From: Bacillota bacterium
Lineage (GTDB): Bacteria > Bacillota > DTU030 > DUMP01
Assembly (NCBI GenBank): GCA_030154105.1
Contig: JASKKP010000007.1
Coordinates: forward strand, 1-64,000
Direction: 5' to 3'
Length of the DNA stretch: 64,000 bases
Positions 22,122 to 29,723 of the stretch are shown here, piece by piece (the first letter of the stretch is position 1; each line of letters begins with the position of its first letter). The notes under the pieces were generated by a model. That model did no database searches, had not been told where the DNA came from, and was given only the letters and a program-made list of their open reading frames with translations. The position numbers were made by a program, and so were the translations under genes.

Positions 22122-23144
22122 ATGTTTCGTTCTCTCAGCGCTTTTTTCGGCGGGTTGCTTGCAGGCGTATTGCTGGTAGCCTGCGTGGGTTTCACCCAAG
22201 GAAACACCGTCCCGGCGGCCGTCAGCCGGGTGCGGTTTATGCTCGGCGGGAAGGAGGCTCCAGCCAGCAACCGGCCCGGGTATTATTTCAACGGTCAAAC
22301 TTACGTGCCTGCCGCCTTAAATTACCGCGGCACCACGTACGTGCCGGTACGGCTGGTAGCGGAGCTTCTGGGGCTGAAAGTAAGCTGGGACCAGGCTACG
22401 CAAAGCATTATCTTTAGCCGGCCGCCGCTTAGCTTCCCGAGCGCTTCCGGTCCGGAAAGAAAAATGGCGTTGGTAAAGGTTAAACCTGAAGAGGCACCGC
22501 CGGAAATAAAGGAGCTGCTGGAGCGTTCCTTGGGTATCGAGTGCGCCCAGAGCCTCACCGTAAGCGAAACAACTTACCTCCTCGTCACCAGGGGCGCGAA
22601 GCCTACGGCCGGATACGCAGTCGACATTGAAAGCGTCGTCGACACCGGCGAGGAGGTCGCGGTGACCGTAAGGTACATGGATCCCGCTCCCGGGGCCGCC
22701 GTGGCCCAGGTCCTGACTCACCCATATACGCTGGCCGCCATCCCCAAAACCGGAAAACCCATCCGCTTCCAGGGGGTAGGGGATGTATTCGTACCCCAAC
22801 TCCTGGGTACCGACCACCTGGAAAGGATTGTGACCGGAACTCCCAACCTCTGGCTCTTCCCGCCGGAGCGTACGGGCACCGGGCTCACCGTCCGGGGCAT
22901 CGCCCGGGTCTTCGAAGGGGCGCTCAGCTGGGAAGTACTCGACCAAGGCGGCACGCGCCTGGTTGACCGTGGCCGCGTCCAGGCGGCCGCCGCGGCTCCC
23001 GCCTGGGGGTACTTCCATCTTACCCTGCCCAACCAATACATCAGAGAAAACGTGTTCCTGCGCCTCTTCTGGTCTAGCCCCAAAGACGGGGCGCCGTCCG
23101 ATGTAGTCGAGATCGCCCTCGACGCCTACGCCCAGGAGAAATAA
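22122..23144 (+). CDS. Envelope protein: copper-amine-oxidase-like N domain, PrcB domain, Gmad2 domain
   Basis: Exported protein of unknown function. A hydrophobic leader ends in LVAC, a plausible lipobox. Three modules follow: a stalk domain of the copper amine oxidase N-terminal type (about residues 45-105, with YVPVRLVAELLG), a PrcB C-terminal domain (about 145-225, with TTYLLVTRG and PTAGYAV), and a Gmad2 immunoglobulin-like domain of the spore-germination type (about 245-335). GGAAGG-like purines precede the ATG. First gene on the plus strand in the window; the aldolase gene follows on the same strand. These modules suggest a wall or spore-surface role, but nothing enzymatic is visible. 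Confidence 0.8.
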   Translation: MFRSLSAFFGGLLAGVLLVACVGFTQGNTVPAAVSRVRFMLGGKEAPASNRPGYYFNGQTYVPAALNYRGTTYVPVRLVAELLGLKVSWDQATQSIIFSRPPLSFPSASGPERKMALVKVKPEEAPPEIKELLERSLGIECAQSLTVSETTYLLVTRGAKPTAGYAVDIESVVDTGEEVAVTVRYMDPAPGAAVAQVLTHPYTLAAIPKTGKPIRFQGVGDVFVPQLLGTDHLERIVTGTPNLWLFPPERTGTGLTVRGIARVFEGALSWEVLDQGGTRLVDRGRVQAAAAAPAWGYFHLTLPNQYIRENVFLRLFWSSPKDGAPSDVVEIALDAYAQEK

Positions 23145-23213
23145 ACTGGAACCGAGCAGGAATTGCTGTTTGCGGCGCGAACTTCCGGAAAAAAACGGGA
23201 AGGACGATGGGCC

Positions 23214-24005
23214 ATGGAAAAAAATCGCGTGCGCCAGCTCCTGGCGGCCGGGCAGCCGGTCTTCGGTACTTTCAACTGGCTTACCGGGCCAGAGTGCGTG
23301 GAGATTTTGGGCGCAGCAGGCTTTGATTTCGTCGTCATCGATATGGAACACGGACCGCACGGGCAGGACGCCCTGCCGGGCCTGCTTCGGGCAGCGGACG
23401 CCGCCGGGATAGTCCCTATTGTCCGGGTAACGAAAAACGAGCCTACTTTGATTCTGCGGTCGCTCGATTTAGGCGCCAGGGGGCTTCACATTCCGCAGGT
23501 GAACACCGCCGCCGAGGCCGCGGCCGTGGTCAAAGCCGCCCGCTACTGGCCTTTAGGCGAGCGCGGTTTTGCCCCCGGCACCCGCGCGGCCCGCTTCGGC
23601 GCCCTGAGCACAGAGGAGTACATTGCTCAGGCCAACGCCGACCCGCTCCTTATCGTTCACATCGAAAACAAGCTGGGCGTGGAGAACCTGGATGAGATCC
23701 TGGCCGTACCCGGGATCGACGTGATCTTCATCGGCCCGGCCGACCTTTCGCAGTCGCTGGGCGTTCCAGGAGAGCTCGGGCACCCGCGCGTAGTAGAACT
23801 GGTGGAAACCACGATCGCCAAGGCTAAACGAGCCGGCTTTCCGGTAGGCATTTTCGCGCTTAACGCAGATGACGCCGCGCGCTGGGTACGGGCCGGCGTC
23901 ACGTACATCGCCCTCGGTGCCGACAGCTTCTTCCTTTTTAACGGAGCCAAAGCGTTGATCGAAAAACTGGCGCCCATTAGGAGCCAGCCGGCCGCCTTAA
24001 AATAA
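23214..24005 (+). CDS. HpcH/HpaI-family aldolase
   Basis: Class II pyruvate- or oxaloacetate-type aldolase, as in 2-dehydro-3-deoxyglucarate or 4-hydroxy-2-oxoheptanedioate cleavage. Active-site segments are VIDMEHGPH, PIVRV, the metal-binding Glu in VHIENKLG and Asp in FIGPADLSQSLG. I use the ATG at 23214 (263 residues) behind GGAAGGA; an upstream TTG at 23163 would add 17 unrelated residues. The natural substrate is unknown. It ends inside a strong terminator. Confidence 0.88.
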   Translation: MEKNRVRQLLAAGQPVFGTFNWLTGPECVEILGAAGFDFVVIDMEHGPHGQDALPGLLRAADAAGIVPIVRVTKNEPTLILRSLDLGARGLHIPQVNTAAEAAAVVKAARYWPLGERGFAPGTRAARFGALSTEEYIAQANADPLLIVHIENKLGVENLDEILAVPGIDVIFIGPADLSQSLGVPGELGHPRVVELVETTIAKAKRAGFPVGIFALNADDAARWVRAGVTYIALGADSFFLFNGAKALIEKLAPIRSQPAALK

Positions 24006-24018
24006 GGCGGCCTTTTTT
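23990..24018 (+). terminator. Terminator of the aldolase gene
   Basis: A perfect 10-bp stem (23990-23999 and 24003-24012) is followed by six T on the plus strand. The aldolase stop codon lies in the 3' arm. Confidence 0.92.
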
Positions 24019-24019
24019 C

Positions 24020-24835
24020 TCAAGCGTTCAAGTTGTTCAGCTCTTGGCCTAAAGATGCAAGCCGGGAAAGAACCCGGCCGATGTCGGCCGCGAGGTTTAC
24101 CTGCTCCTCGTTGAGGCTACCGGCTCTCTCCATGGACGTGCGGACGGTGGTAAGGAAATCCTGAAGTTCGCTCAAGGTATCGGTTACCCTTTTCACGGCG
24201 GCGTCGCTTTCGGCCGCCAGCTTTCTAACTTCGTCCGCCACCACCGCAAATCCGCGCCCGCTCTCTCCCGCCCGGGCCGCCTCTATGCTGGCGTTAAGCC
24301 CGAGGATGTTGGTCTGGCGCGCAATGGTACGGATGAGTTCGAGAACGTCGGCCATCCCCTCTGCGCCTGAAGCGGCCTGAGCACTGGCCGCCGCAACTTC
24401 TTGGGCCTGCTCGGCCGCTTCTTGGGACTTCCCTTCCCAGGCCGTCAACGAGCTCCGGATTTCCTGGGCTGCCTGGGCTATTTCCCCGGCAATCCGGCGT
24501 ACTTCTTCCACCAATTCGGCCTGCGCCGTAGCCACCTCGACGAGCAGGCGGGCAGCTGTGGCATCAAGAAGGTGGCAACCCGGCGGCAGGCTCTGCCGCA
24601 GCGCTTCCTGGACGGCGCTTACGCCCGTCACCTCAATAACCAGCTCCAGGTTCGGTTGCGCCAGAAGATGCGTGTAATCCGTCCAGGTAGGAAGGCCGTA
24701 CTGGCGTGCCAGAACCAGGCCGGGTGCCCCTTCATCCCTGTCGCAGATGCCCACTATTTCCACTCCTGCCAGGCGATGTAGCACCTCCAAAACCCGGCTG
24801 CCTCCCTGCCCTGCGCCAACTATACCCACGCGCAA
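24020..24835 (-). CDS. Soluble chemoreceptor-like protein: Rossmann domain fused to MCP signalling domain
   Basis: Residues 1-95 look like a dinucleotide-binding domain of the homoserine-dehydrogenase/oxidoreductase type: beta-strand, GAGQGG at 7-12, an Asp-containing CDRDEG after the second strand, and VIEVTG. Residues 100-271 are a coiled coil with the conserved methyl-accepting chemotaxis tip ([17 protein letters not shown], then [15 protein letters not shown]). No transmembrane helix or HAMP domain is present, so it should be cytoplasmic. The signalling part is short. I infer a sensor of a nucleotide cofactor or related metabolite feeding CheA/CheW. No che genes are nearby. Confidence 0.85.
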   Translation of the reverse strand: MRVGIVGAGQGGSRVLEVLHRLAGVEIVGICDRDEGAPGLVLARQYGLPTWTDYTHLLAQPNLELVIEVTGVSAVQEALRQSLPPGCHLLDATAARLLVEVATAQAELVEEVRRIAGEIAQAAQEIRSSLTAWEGKSQEAAEQAQEVAAASAQAASGAEGMADVLELIRTIARQTNILGLNASIEAARAGESGRGFAVVADEVRKLAAESDAAVKRVTDTLSELQDFLTTVRTSMERAGSLNEEQVNLAADIGRVLSRLASLGQELNNLNA

Positions 24836-25001
24836 TCTGCTTTCCCCCTTTTTCTGCGCTCATTCGGCAACCCGCCCCGAGGCGGCGTCGCCCACCCGCA
24901 ATGGTCTCGTTACAGCATGCAGCATCTTCGCCGCAGCACTCTTTTTCCGACCGGCCGCGCGCCTCTTGGTTCCGCCGCACGGCCGGTACCCTGAAGGAAC
25001 A

Positions 25002-25430
25002 CTAAAGCTTCAGTCGCATGCAGACGGCGCTCGCCTGACAGGCGCTCTTAAACTCCACCGACTGCCGCACGGCGGGATCCACCGCGCTTCGCTCGACAGG
25101 TTTGAAGCCGAAGCGGGTGAAAAAGTCCGAAGCCGTCTCGGTAAGGAGGTAGACCTCGGTCAGGCCAAGCTCACGCGCCCGGTTGATCGCCGCACGAGTG
25201 ATGCCCTGGCCTAGGCCGGAGCGCTGGTAAGCCGGTGCAACGGCTACCGAGCGGAGCAACCCGCACTTGCCGTAAACCTCCAGCCCGGCCACCGCCGCCA
25301 GCTCGCCGTCCACCACGAGCTTGAGGAAGTTGGCAAAGTGCTCCTCCAACCCCTCCAGCGGCAGGTTGACCTCGGCCAGAAGTGCCTTAACCATGGGGAG
25401 GTCTTCTTTTTCTACAGGTACAATCCGCAC
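25002..25430 (-). CDS. GNAT-family N-acetyltransferase
   Basis: Acetyl-CoA-dependent acetyltransferase of 142 residues. The core acetyl-CoA loop is AYQRSGLGQGITRAAI, followed by VYLLTETASDFFTRFGF. The C-terminal FKSACQASAVCMRL pattern resembles the ArsN-type subgroup often found in arsenic loci, but no arsenic genes adjoin it. Substrate unknown. Confidence 0.82.
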   Translation of the reverse strand: MRIVPVEKEDLPMVKALLAEVNLPLEGLEEHFANFLKLVVDGELAAVAGLEVYGKCGLLRSVAVAPAYQRSGLGQGITRAAINRARELGLTEVYLLTETASDFFTRFGFKPVERSAVDPAVRQSVEFKSACQASAVCMRLKL

Positions 25431-25484
25431 CGTACATCCCCCCAGCAGAGTGGTTTCTCGGCTTTACTGGCAACTCGCCGGGGC

Positions 25485-26642
25485 CTAGCCCTGGACGGCC
25501 AGCAGCCAGTAGCGCGTCTCGGCACCGTACCCTAGGTCCCAAGGCACGTGGTACCGGTCGGCGGAGTGGCTGTTTACCAAGATGTAACCGGCTTCGTCCC
25601 AACCGACCACAAGGGACACGTGCTGGATTTCTCCACCTTCTTCGTAGGCTATGATGTCCCCCGGCCTAAGCGCCGCCAGGGCACTGGCCGTATTCCCTTC
25701 CCTGGCCGCCACTACTTCGGCCAAAGATCCTCGGGCCAGAGAGACCGCCCGCCCCGTACCTAAGAGGTGGTAAACTAAGGCCTCGGCCTTGAGCCAAGCC
25801 TCGCTACCCTCCCCGTCGACATAACACCAGTTCCAATCCTGCGGCAGGCTGCCCGCTTCTTCGTCGGCAAGGGCCTGGGAAACAAAATTGGCGCAATCCC
25901 CCCCAAGGCCGGTAAAGTCCCGGTACTTCTGGTTGTATCGCCCCGTCCCGGGGCCTACCTTCACACCGGCATAGCGATCGGCATACCGGACGGCAGCCTC
26001 CCGGCGGTAGGCACCCCTGTTCGTCACCGGATCGCCTTGCGCACTTCCGTATTCCTGCCCATACCCCTTGAGCTCACCGCCGGCCGCCGCGACCGTAGGG
26101 TTGCGGCTGGCCGCCTCCAGCGGATCCAGGTACCACTCGGCCCTGACCAACCATTCCCGCCCCTCCCTGGTAAGCTCGATCCAATGAACGGTACGCCAGC
26201 CAAGGGTGGACTCCCCTGCCTCCGGCCGGTCGAGGTGACGGTAGCTCAAGAGGGTGTGCGCCGAGATGGATACGCCGGCCTCTTTTTCTCCTGCCTCCAC
26301 ACTCACCCGGGTAAAGTCGATTTTGGCCCGGGTAAACTCAATCCGGCGCATCGGGGCCCACTCGCGGAGATAATGGATGCGGGCAGCCTCTTTTTCCAGC
26401 GCCCACCGGGCCCTGCTCTCCATCGGTAGGTAGAATCTGGCCAGTTCCTCAGGGTTACCCTTAACGAGGAGGTCGCTTCTGAGCTTAAGTAACTCTTCCG
26501 CGCGGCTCAGGGCATCGGACTTGGCGGCAAAAGCCGGCACAAGCCGCGGCAGGCGCGTTAAAGTTAAGGCCAGTACAAGGAGCACAAGCGTTAAGGCCAG
26601 TGCGCCGAAAGAAGCGTCTCTAAAGTAGCGCTTTCGCTGCAC
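25485..26642 (-). CDS. Membrane-anchored amidase-domain protein (putative wall amidase)
   Basis: A single N-terminal transmembrane helix (about residues 15-38 from the chosen start) anchors an extracellular region. The middle is a conserved helical/beta region of unknown role, and the C-terminal 160 residues match the putative amidase domain family: DCANFVSQAL with the likely catalytic Cys, then PGDIIAYEE, QHVSLVVGW with His, and VNSHSADRYHVPW. I use the GTG at 26642 (385 residues) because GGGGAGGGG lies just upstream. Probably acts on peptidoglycan or in sporulation; substrate unproven. Confidence 0.82.
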   Translation of the reverse strand: MQRKRYFRDASFGALALTLVLLVLALTLTRLPRLVPAFAAKSDALSRAEELLKLRSDLLVKGNPEELARFYLPMESRARWALEKEAARIHYLREWAPMRRIEFTRAKIDFTRVSVEAGEKEAGVSISAHTLLSYRHLDRPEAGESTLGWRTVHWIELTREGREWLVRAEWYLDPLEAASRNPTVAAAGGELKGYGQEYGSAQGDPVTNRGAYRREAAVRYADRYAGVKVGPGTGRYNQKYRDFTGLGGDCANFVSQALADEEAGSLPQDWNWCYVDGEGSEAWLKAEALVYHLLGTGRAVSLARGSLAEVVAAREGNTASALAALRPGDIIAYEEGGEIQHVSLVVGWDEAGYILVNSHSADRYHVPWDLGYGAETRYWLLAVQG

Positions 26643-26730
26643 CTCAGCCCCTCCCCGGCGGGTCCCCCGGACCGTGTTTCTCGCTAATGTATATTCGAAG
26701 ACCCGGGGGCGAAAGACCGGCAAAGAAAAC

Positions 26731-27528
26731 CTAACGGCCTTGTACGCGCCTGAAGGCCCGCACCACCAAGCGGTCGGCGAGCGCCGGCGCGAGGCGGCTA
26801 AGAGTGGCCAGCGCCCGGTCGGGCCAGGTGATAAAGATGTCGCGCTCCCCGCGGGCCGCTCCTACGAGAATGCGCTCCGCCACCAGCTCCGGACTCACCC
26901 GAGATAGGCGCGGCTCGTTTTCCGGGTAGGTCTCGCCCAGGGCATGGGCCCGAAAGCTCGTCGCCGCTGAACCCGGGAACACGTTGCACACCCGGACGCC
27001 GAACGGAGCGAGTTCCAGGCGCGCCGCCGCACCTAAAGCAGCCAGGGCAGCCTTAGTGGCCGAGTAACCGCCGATGTTGGGCGCCGGCTGCAACGCGCCG
27101 AGGGAGCAAATGTTGATGATGAGCCCTCCGCCCTGCCGTTCAAACCAGGGCCACACGGCTTGAATAAGAAGGAGGGGCCCCAGGACGTTTACCGCCCAGG
27201 CGGTGCCGAAATCATCGGGCCGGATTTCGGGAATGCGGGCGCGCAAGCCCACGCCGGCGTTGTTTACGAGGACGTCCAGCCGGCCGAAGCGCTCGCCCCC
27301 TGCCTCCACCAGCCCTTTAACCGCGTTCCGGTCGCCGACATCGGCCGGCTTCAGGAGAAATTCCGCCCCCTGGGCCGAAAGCTCGGCGCCTAACTCTACG
27401 AGCTCCCGTTCCGAACGGGCGGCCAGGATCAGTTTGGCTCCCAGCCCGGCCAGCTTGCGGGCCAGCGCCCGGCCAATACCGCGCGAAGCGCCGGTAAGAA
27501 GCACTACCTTACCCCGCCAAAAATCCAA
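26731..27528 (-). CDS. Short-chain dehydrogenase/reductase
   Basis: NAD(P)-dependent oxidoreductase of the classical SDR family. It has the cofactor motif TGASRGIG, NNAG, the catalytic Ser in NICSLG and YSATK with the Tyr and Lys. Arg/Ser after the glycine motif hints at NADP preference. A C-terminal extension of about 60 residues resembles lipid- or sterol-type SDRs. Substrate unknown. It stands alone between a radical-SAM operon and the amidase gene. Confidence 0.9.
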   Translation of the reverse strand: MDFWRGKVVLLTGASRGIGRALARKLAGLGAKLILAARSERELVELGAELSAQGAEFLLKPADVGDRNAVKGLVEAGGERFGRLDVLVNNAGVGLRARIPEIRPDDFGTAWAVNVLGPLLLIQAVWPWFERQGGGLIINICSLGALQPAPNIGGYSATKAALAALGAAARLELAPFGVRVCNVFPGSAATSFRAHALGETYPENEPRLSRVSPELVAERILVGAARGERDIFITWPDRALATLSRLAPALADRLVVRAFRRVQGR

Positions 27529-27674
27529 TCGACCACCCCTTTTCTACTTCCTGCCTCTTTCTTTCGCTGCCCACCGTTTTTTTCCTGCCAAAAGTTCCAA
27601 GTACCGCGGACCCGGTCTTCGGCCAGCCCCCCTCACCGTCGGCACGCGATTACTTTCCACCCACTTTGGAAACA

Positions 27675-27706
27675 GATGTACCCGGGCCGGACGACCCGGG
27701 TACATC
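27675..27706 (-). terminator. Hairpin after the radical-SAM gene
   Basis: A perfect 12-bp inverted repeat (27675-27686 and 27695-27706) with an 8-nt loop starts 10 nt past the radical-SAM stop. The T-run on the minus side is short (TGTTT), so terminator strength is uncertain. Confidence 0.6.
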
Positions 27707-27715
27707 TCTACTCCC

Positions 27716-29107
27716 CTACTTAACCGCCTGCTGCTCGGCCTTGCCGCCGAAGTAGCGCGCTTCAAGCAGGTCGGCCTCTTTGAGCCACTCGGCCGAGCGC
27801 CTATCCAGGAAAGCCGCGGTGGTGCCGGTGAGCACGTCGGCTGCCCCGGGGTGGGTCGGGTGTGCCCCTGCCTCCTCCACAATGGAACGGAGGGCCGCCG
27901 GGGCATCGATGATCGGACAGGGGGCGTAGTGGTTGGCATGGAACGGCTGCCGCTTCTGGTAGGCTTTAAAGAGCGGCGAAGCCAGGACCTCTTTGAGGCT
28001 CTTTTCCCTGATGTTGTCGATGGCGAAATGGACGAAGGCACACGGCTCAACTTCACCGGCGGCGTTGATGTGGAAGTACATGCGCCCGCCGGCGATGCAG
28101 CCGCCGGTGAAGTGCCCGTCGTTCCAGAAATCGGCCACGAGAATGGGTTTCGTTGTCCGGATCTCCGCTACCCGCTTCACCAGCCAGGCGCGCTGCTTAG
28201 GAGTAATCATGAGGCTGAGGTCGGGCCCCCGGCCAATGGGGATGTAGTGGAAACTCCAGACGTACACGGCGCCCTTGTCTACCAGGAAGTCCATGAACTC
28301 ATCGGAGAACAGGGTATCGACGTTATGACGCGTAACCGTGAGCGAGGCGCCGAAGAATACCCCGCGCGTGCGGAGCCGGTCCATGGCCGCCATTACCTTG
28401 TCAAATACCCCTGGGCCACGGCGCTCATCGGTCTCCTCCCGCCATCCTTCGAGGCTGATCGCCGGAGAGAAGTTACCGAGTTCGGCGAGGCGGTCGGCCA
28501 CGCGGTCGTCGATGAGGGTACCGTTGGTGTAGGCCATGAAACCTAAATCCGGGTGGCGGGCCACCACATTGAGAAGCTCTGGGTAGGCAAAAGGTTCGCC
28601 GCCGGAAAAAACTATCCAGTAGATGCCGAGCTCCTTGGCTTCATTCAAGATACGGTCCAGAAGCTCCGGCTCCAGTTGGTCCGTTTTCCTGTACTCGCCC
28701 GCCCAGCAGCCTTTGCAGCGCAGGTTGCAGGCAGAAGTGGGGTCTACCAGGATCAGGCTGGGAATGTGTATGCCCAGGCGTTGCATCAGGGCATTGCGCC
28801 GCGGACCGCCAAGAAGCATGGCGTTTAGCACCCAGTTGCTGATAAATTTGTGGAGCATCCGCTGGTTGGAACAGAGGCGTTTAATCTGCTGCATGATTCG
28901 CTCATCGCCCACCATACGAGCTCTGAGCTTGCGGATATTATCCTTCTGTCCGGCGTCCGGTGCCACTTTTTCCACAAAGTCCAGGAGACGAGGTAGATTG
29001 CGTTCCGGGTCCCGACCGAGGTATTTGAGCGCCTGGTCCAAGGCCAGGTCTGCTGCTGCCTTCTTGACGTAGTCCATTCCTTCCGAAGCCACGTCAAGCA
29101 CAGACAT
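27716..29107 (-). CDS. Radical SAM protein with SPASM-like C-terminus
   Basis: Radical S-adenosylmethionine enzyme: the [4Fe-4S] cysteines are Cys127, Cys131 and Cys134 in ACNLRCKGCW, with the GGEPF SAM-binding motif downstream. A C-terminal Cys set (GGCIAGG, about 17 residues later EPC, then APCP) suggests an auxiliary cluster of the SPASM/twitch type. The first 110 residues are helical and not recognised. Its product is unknown. It lies 71 nt downstream of an ArsR-family regulator on the same strand, so it is probably the regulated gene. SPASM enzymes often modify peptides, but no small peptide gene is visible next to it. Confidence 0.87.
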   Translation of the reverse strand: MSVLDVASEGMDYVKKAAADLALDQALKYLGRDPERNLPRLLDFVEKVAPDAGQKDNIRKLRARMVGDERIMQQIKRLCSNQRMLHKFISNWVLNAMLLGGPRRNALMQRLGIHIPSLILVDPTSACNLRCKGCWAGEYRKTDQLEPELLDRILNEAKELGIYWIVFSGGEPFAYPELLNVVARHPDLGFMAYTNGTLIDDRVADRLAELGNFSPAISLEGWREETDERRGPGVFDKVMAAMDRLRTRGVFFGASLTVTRHNVDTLFSDEFMDFLVDKGAVYVWSFHYIPIGRGPDLSLMITPKQRAWLVKRVAEIRTTKPILVADFWNDGHFTGGCIAGGRMYFHINAAGEVEPCAFVHFAIDNIREKSLKEVLASPLFKAYQKRQPFHANHYAPCPIIDAPAALRSIVEEAGAHPTHPGAADVLTGTTAAFLDRRSAEWLKEADLLEARYFGGKAEQQAVK

Positions 29108-29178
29108 TTTCGGTTCCTCCCTTTTTTAGCCCTCTCGATCTCGCCAGACTGCCTGTACGCCTCACCCTTCGCTAAGCC

Positions 29179-29559
29179 CTAGCCGAGCACCGGCCCCAGT
29201 GAGGCCACCAGCCCCAGGGTACGGGCGGAAACCACGGCGGCCGCTATAAGGCCCACAATCTCTCGGTTGCGCAGCGAATAGAAAACCTCCTTCCCGGCGC
29301 GGCGCACGCTCACCAAGTCGAGCTCGCGCAGGATTCGCAGGTGATGTGAGACTGCAGGAAGGCTGAGGCCCACGAGCTCCGCCATTTCGCGCACACAAAG
29401 CTCCCTTTGCCCCAAGGCGTAGATGAGTTTGCTCCGGGTATCGTCCGAAAGTACCTTAAACAGTTCGGCCACGCCCGTAAGCTTGTGAACCTCGCTGCGT
29501 AGGTCCTGGTTTCCGCTTAGGCCGCCCACATCAGCTGGCTTGGCCTCTCGTTTGGTCAT
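29179..29559 (-). CDS. ArsR/SmtB-family transcriptional regulator
   Basis: Winged-helix repressor of 126 residues. The domain begins around residue 30 (AELFKVLSDDTRSKLIYAL), has ELCVREMAELVGLSLPAVSHHLRIL as recognition region, and a wing around VRRAGKEVFYSL. Only one Cys remains in the helix where CadC/ArsR proteins usually have CxC-type ligands, so its signal may not be a soft metal. A 7-bp inverted repeat between its promoter and start suggests autoregulation. It heads an operon with the radical-SAM gene. Confidence 0.9.
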   Translation of the reverse strand: MTKREAKPADVGGLSGNQDLRSEVHKLTGVAELFKVLSDDTRSKLIYALGQRELCVREMAELVGLSLPAVSHHLRILRELDLVSVRRAGKEVFYSLRNREIVGLIAAAVVSARTLGLVASLGPVLG

Positions 29560-29590
29560 CCTTTCACCTCCTGTTCGTCATTTTCCCGAC

Positions 29591-29610
29591 AATTAAGCGC
29601 TCACTTAATT
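29591..29610. promoter_or_regulatory. Inverted-repeat operator candidate for the ArsR regulator
   Basis: AATTAAG-N6-CTTAATT, a perfect 7-bp inverted repeat, lies between the putative -10 element and the arsR ribosome site. Size and position suit an ArsR-family dimer, and binding would block the arsR-radical-SAM transcript. Confidence 0.55.
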
Positions 29611-29612
29611 AT

Positions 29613-29641
29613 ATTATATGCCACCGAGTACCTTTTTTCCA
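29613..29641 (-). promoter_or_regulatory. Putative promoter of arsR and the radical-SAM gene
   Basis: On the minus strand a perfect TATAAT (29613-29618) is preceded at 17 nt by TGGAAA (29636-29641). The operator candidate lies immediately downstream. Confidence 0.55.
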
Positions 29642-29686
29642 GGGAAAAGCATGACTTCCACCTGCCTTCCGGCCGAAAACGGCAAA

Positions 29687-29723
29687 GCCCCTGTAGACAG
29701 TTTGCGCTACAGGGGCGTTTTTT
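29687..29723 (+). terminator. Strong hairpin with plus-strand T-run
   Basis: A perfect 10-bp stem (29687-29696 and 29707-29716) is followed by GTTTTTTAG on the plus strand. The DUF362 gene ends at 29722 on the minus strand, where the hairpin follows directly but has only CTTTG after it. It may work in both directions; no plus-strand gene precedes it. Confidence 0.7.

Noticed and set aside
27203-28546. A 447-codon plus-strand frame across the SDR and radical-SAM genes
   Set aside because: It runs antisense through two well-defined genes, has an Arg/Pro-rich composition and lacks recognisable domains.
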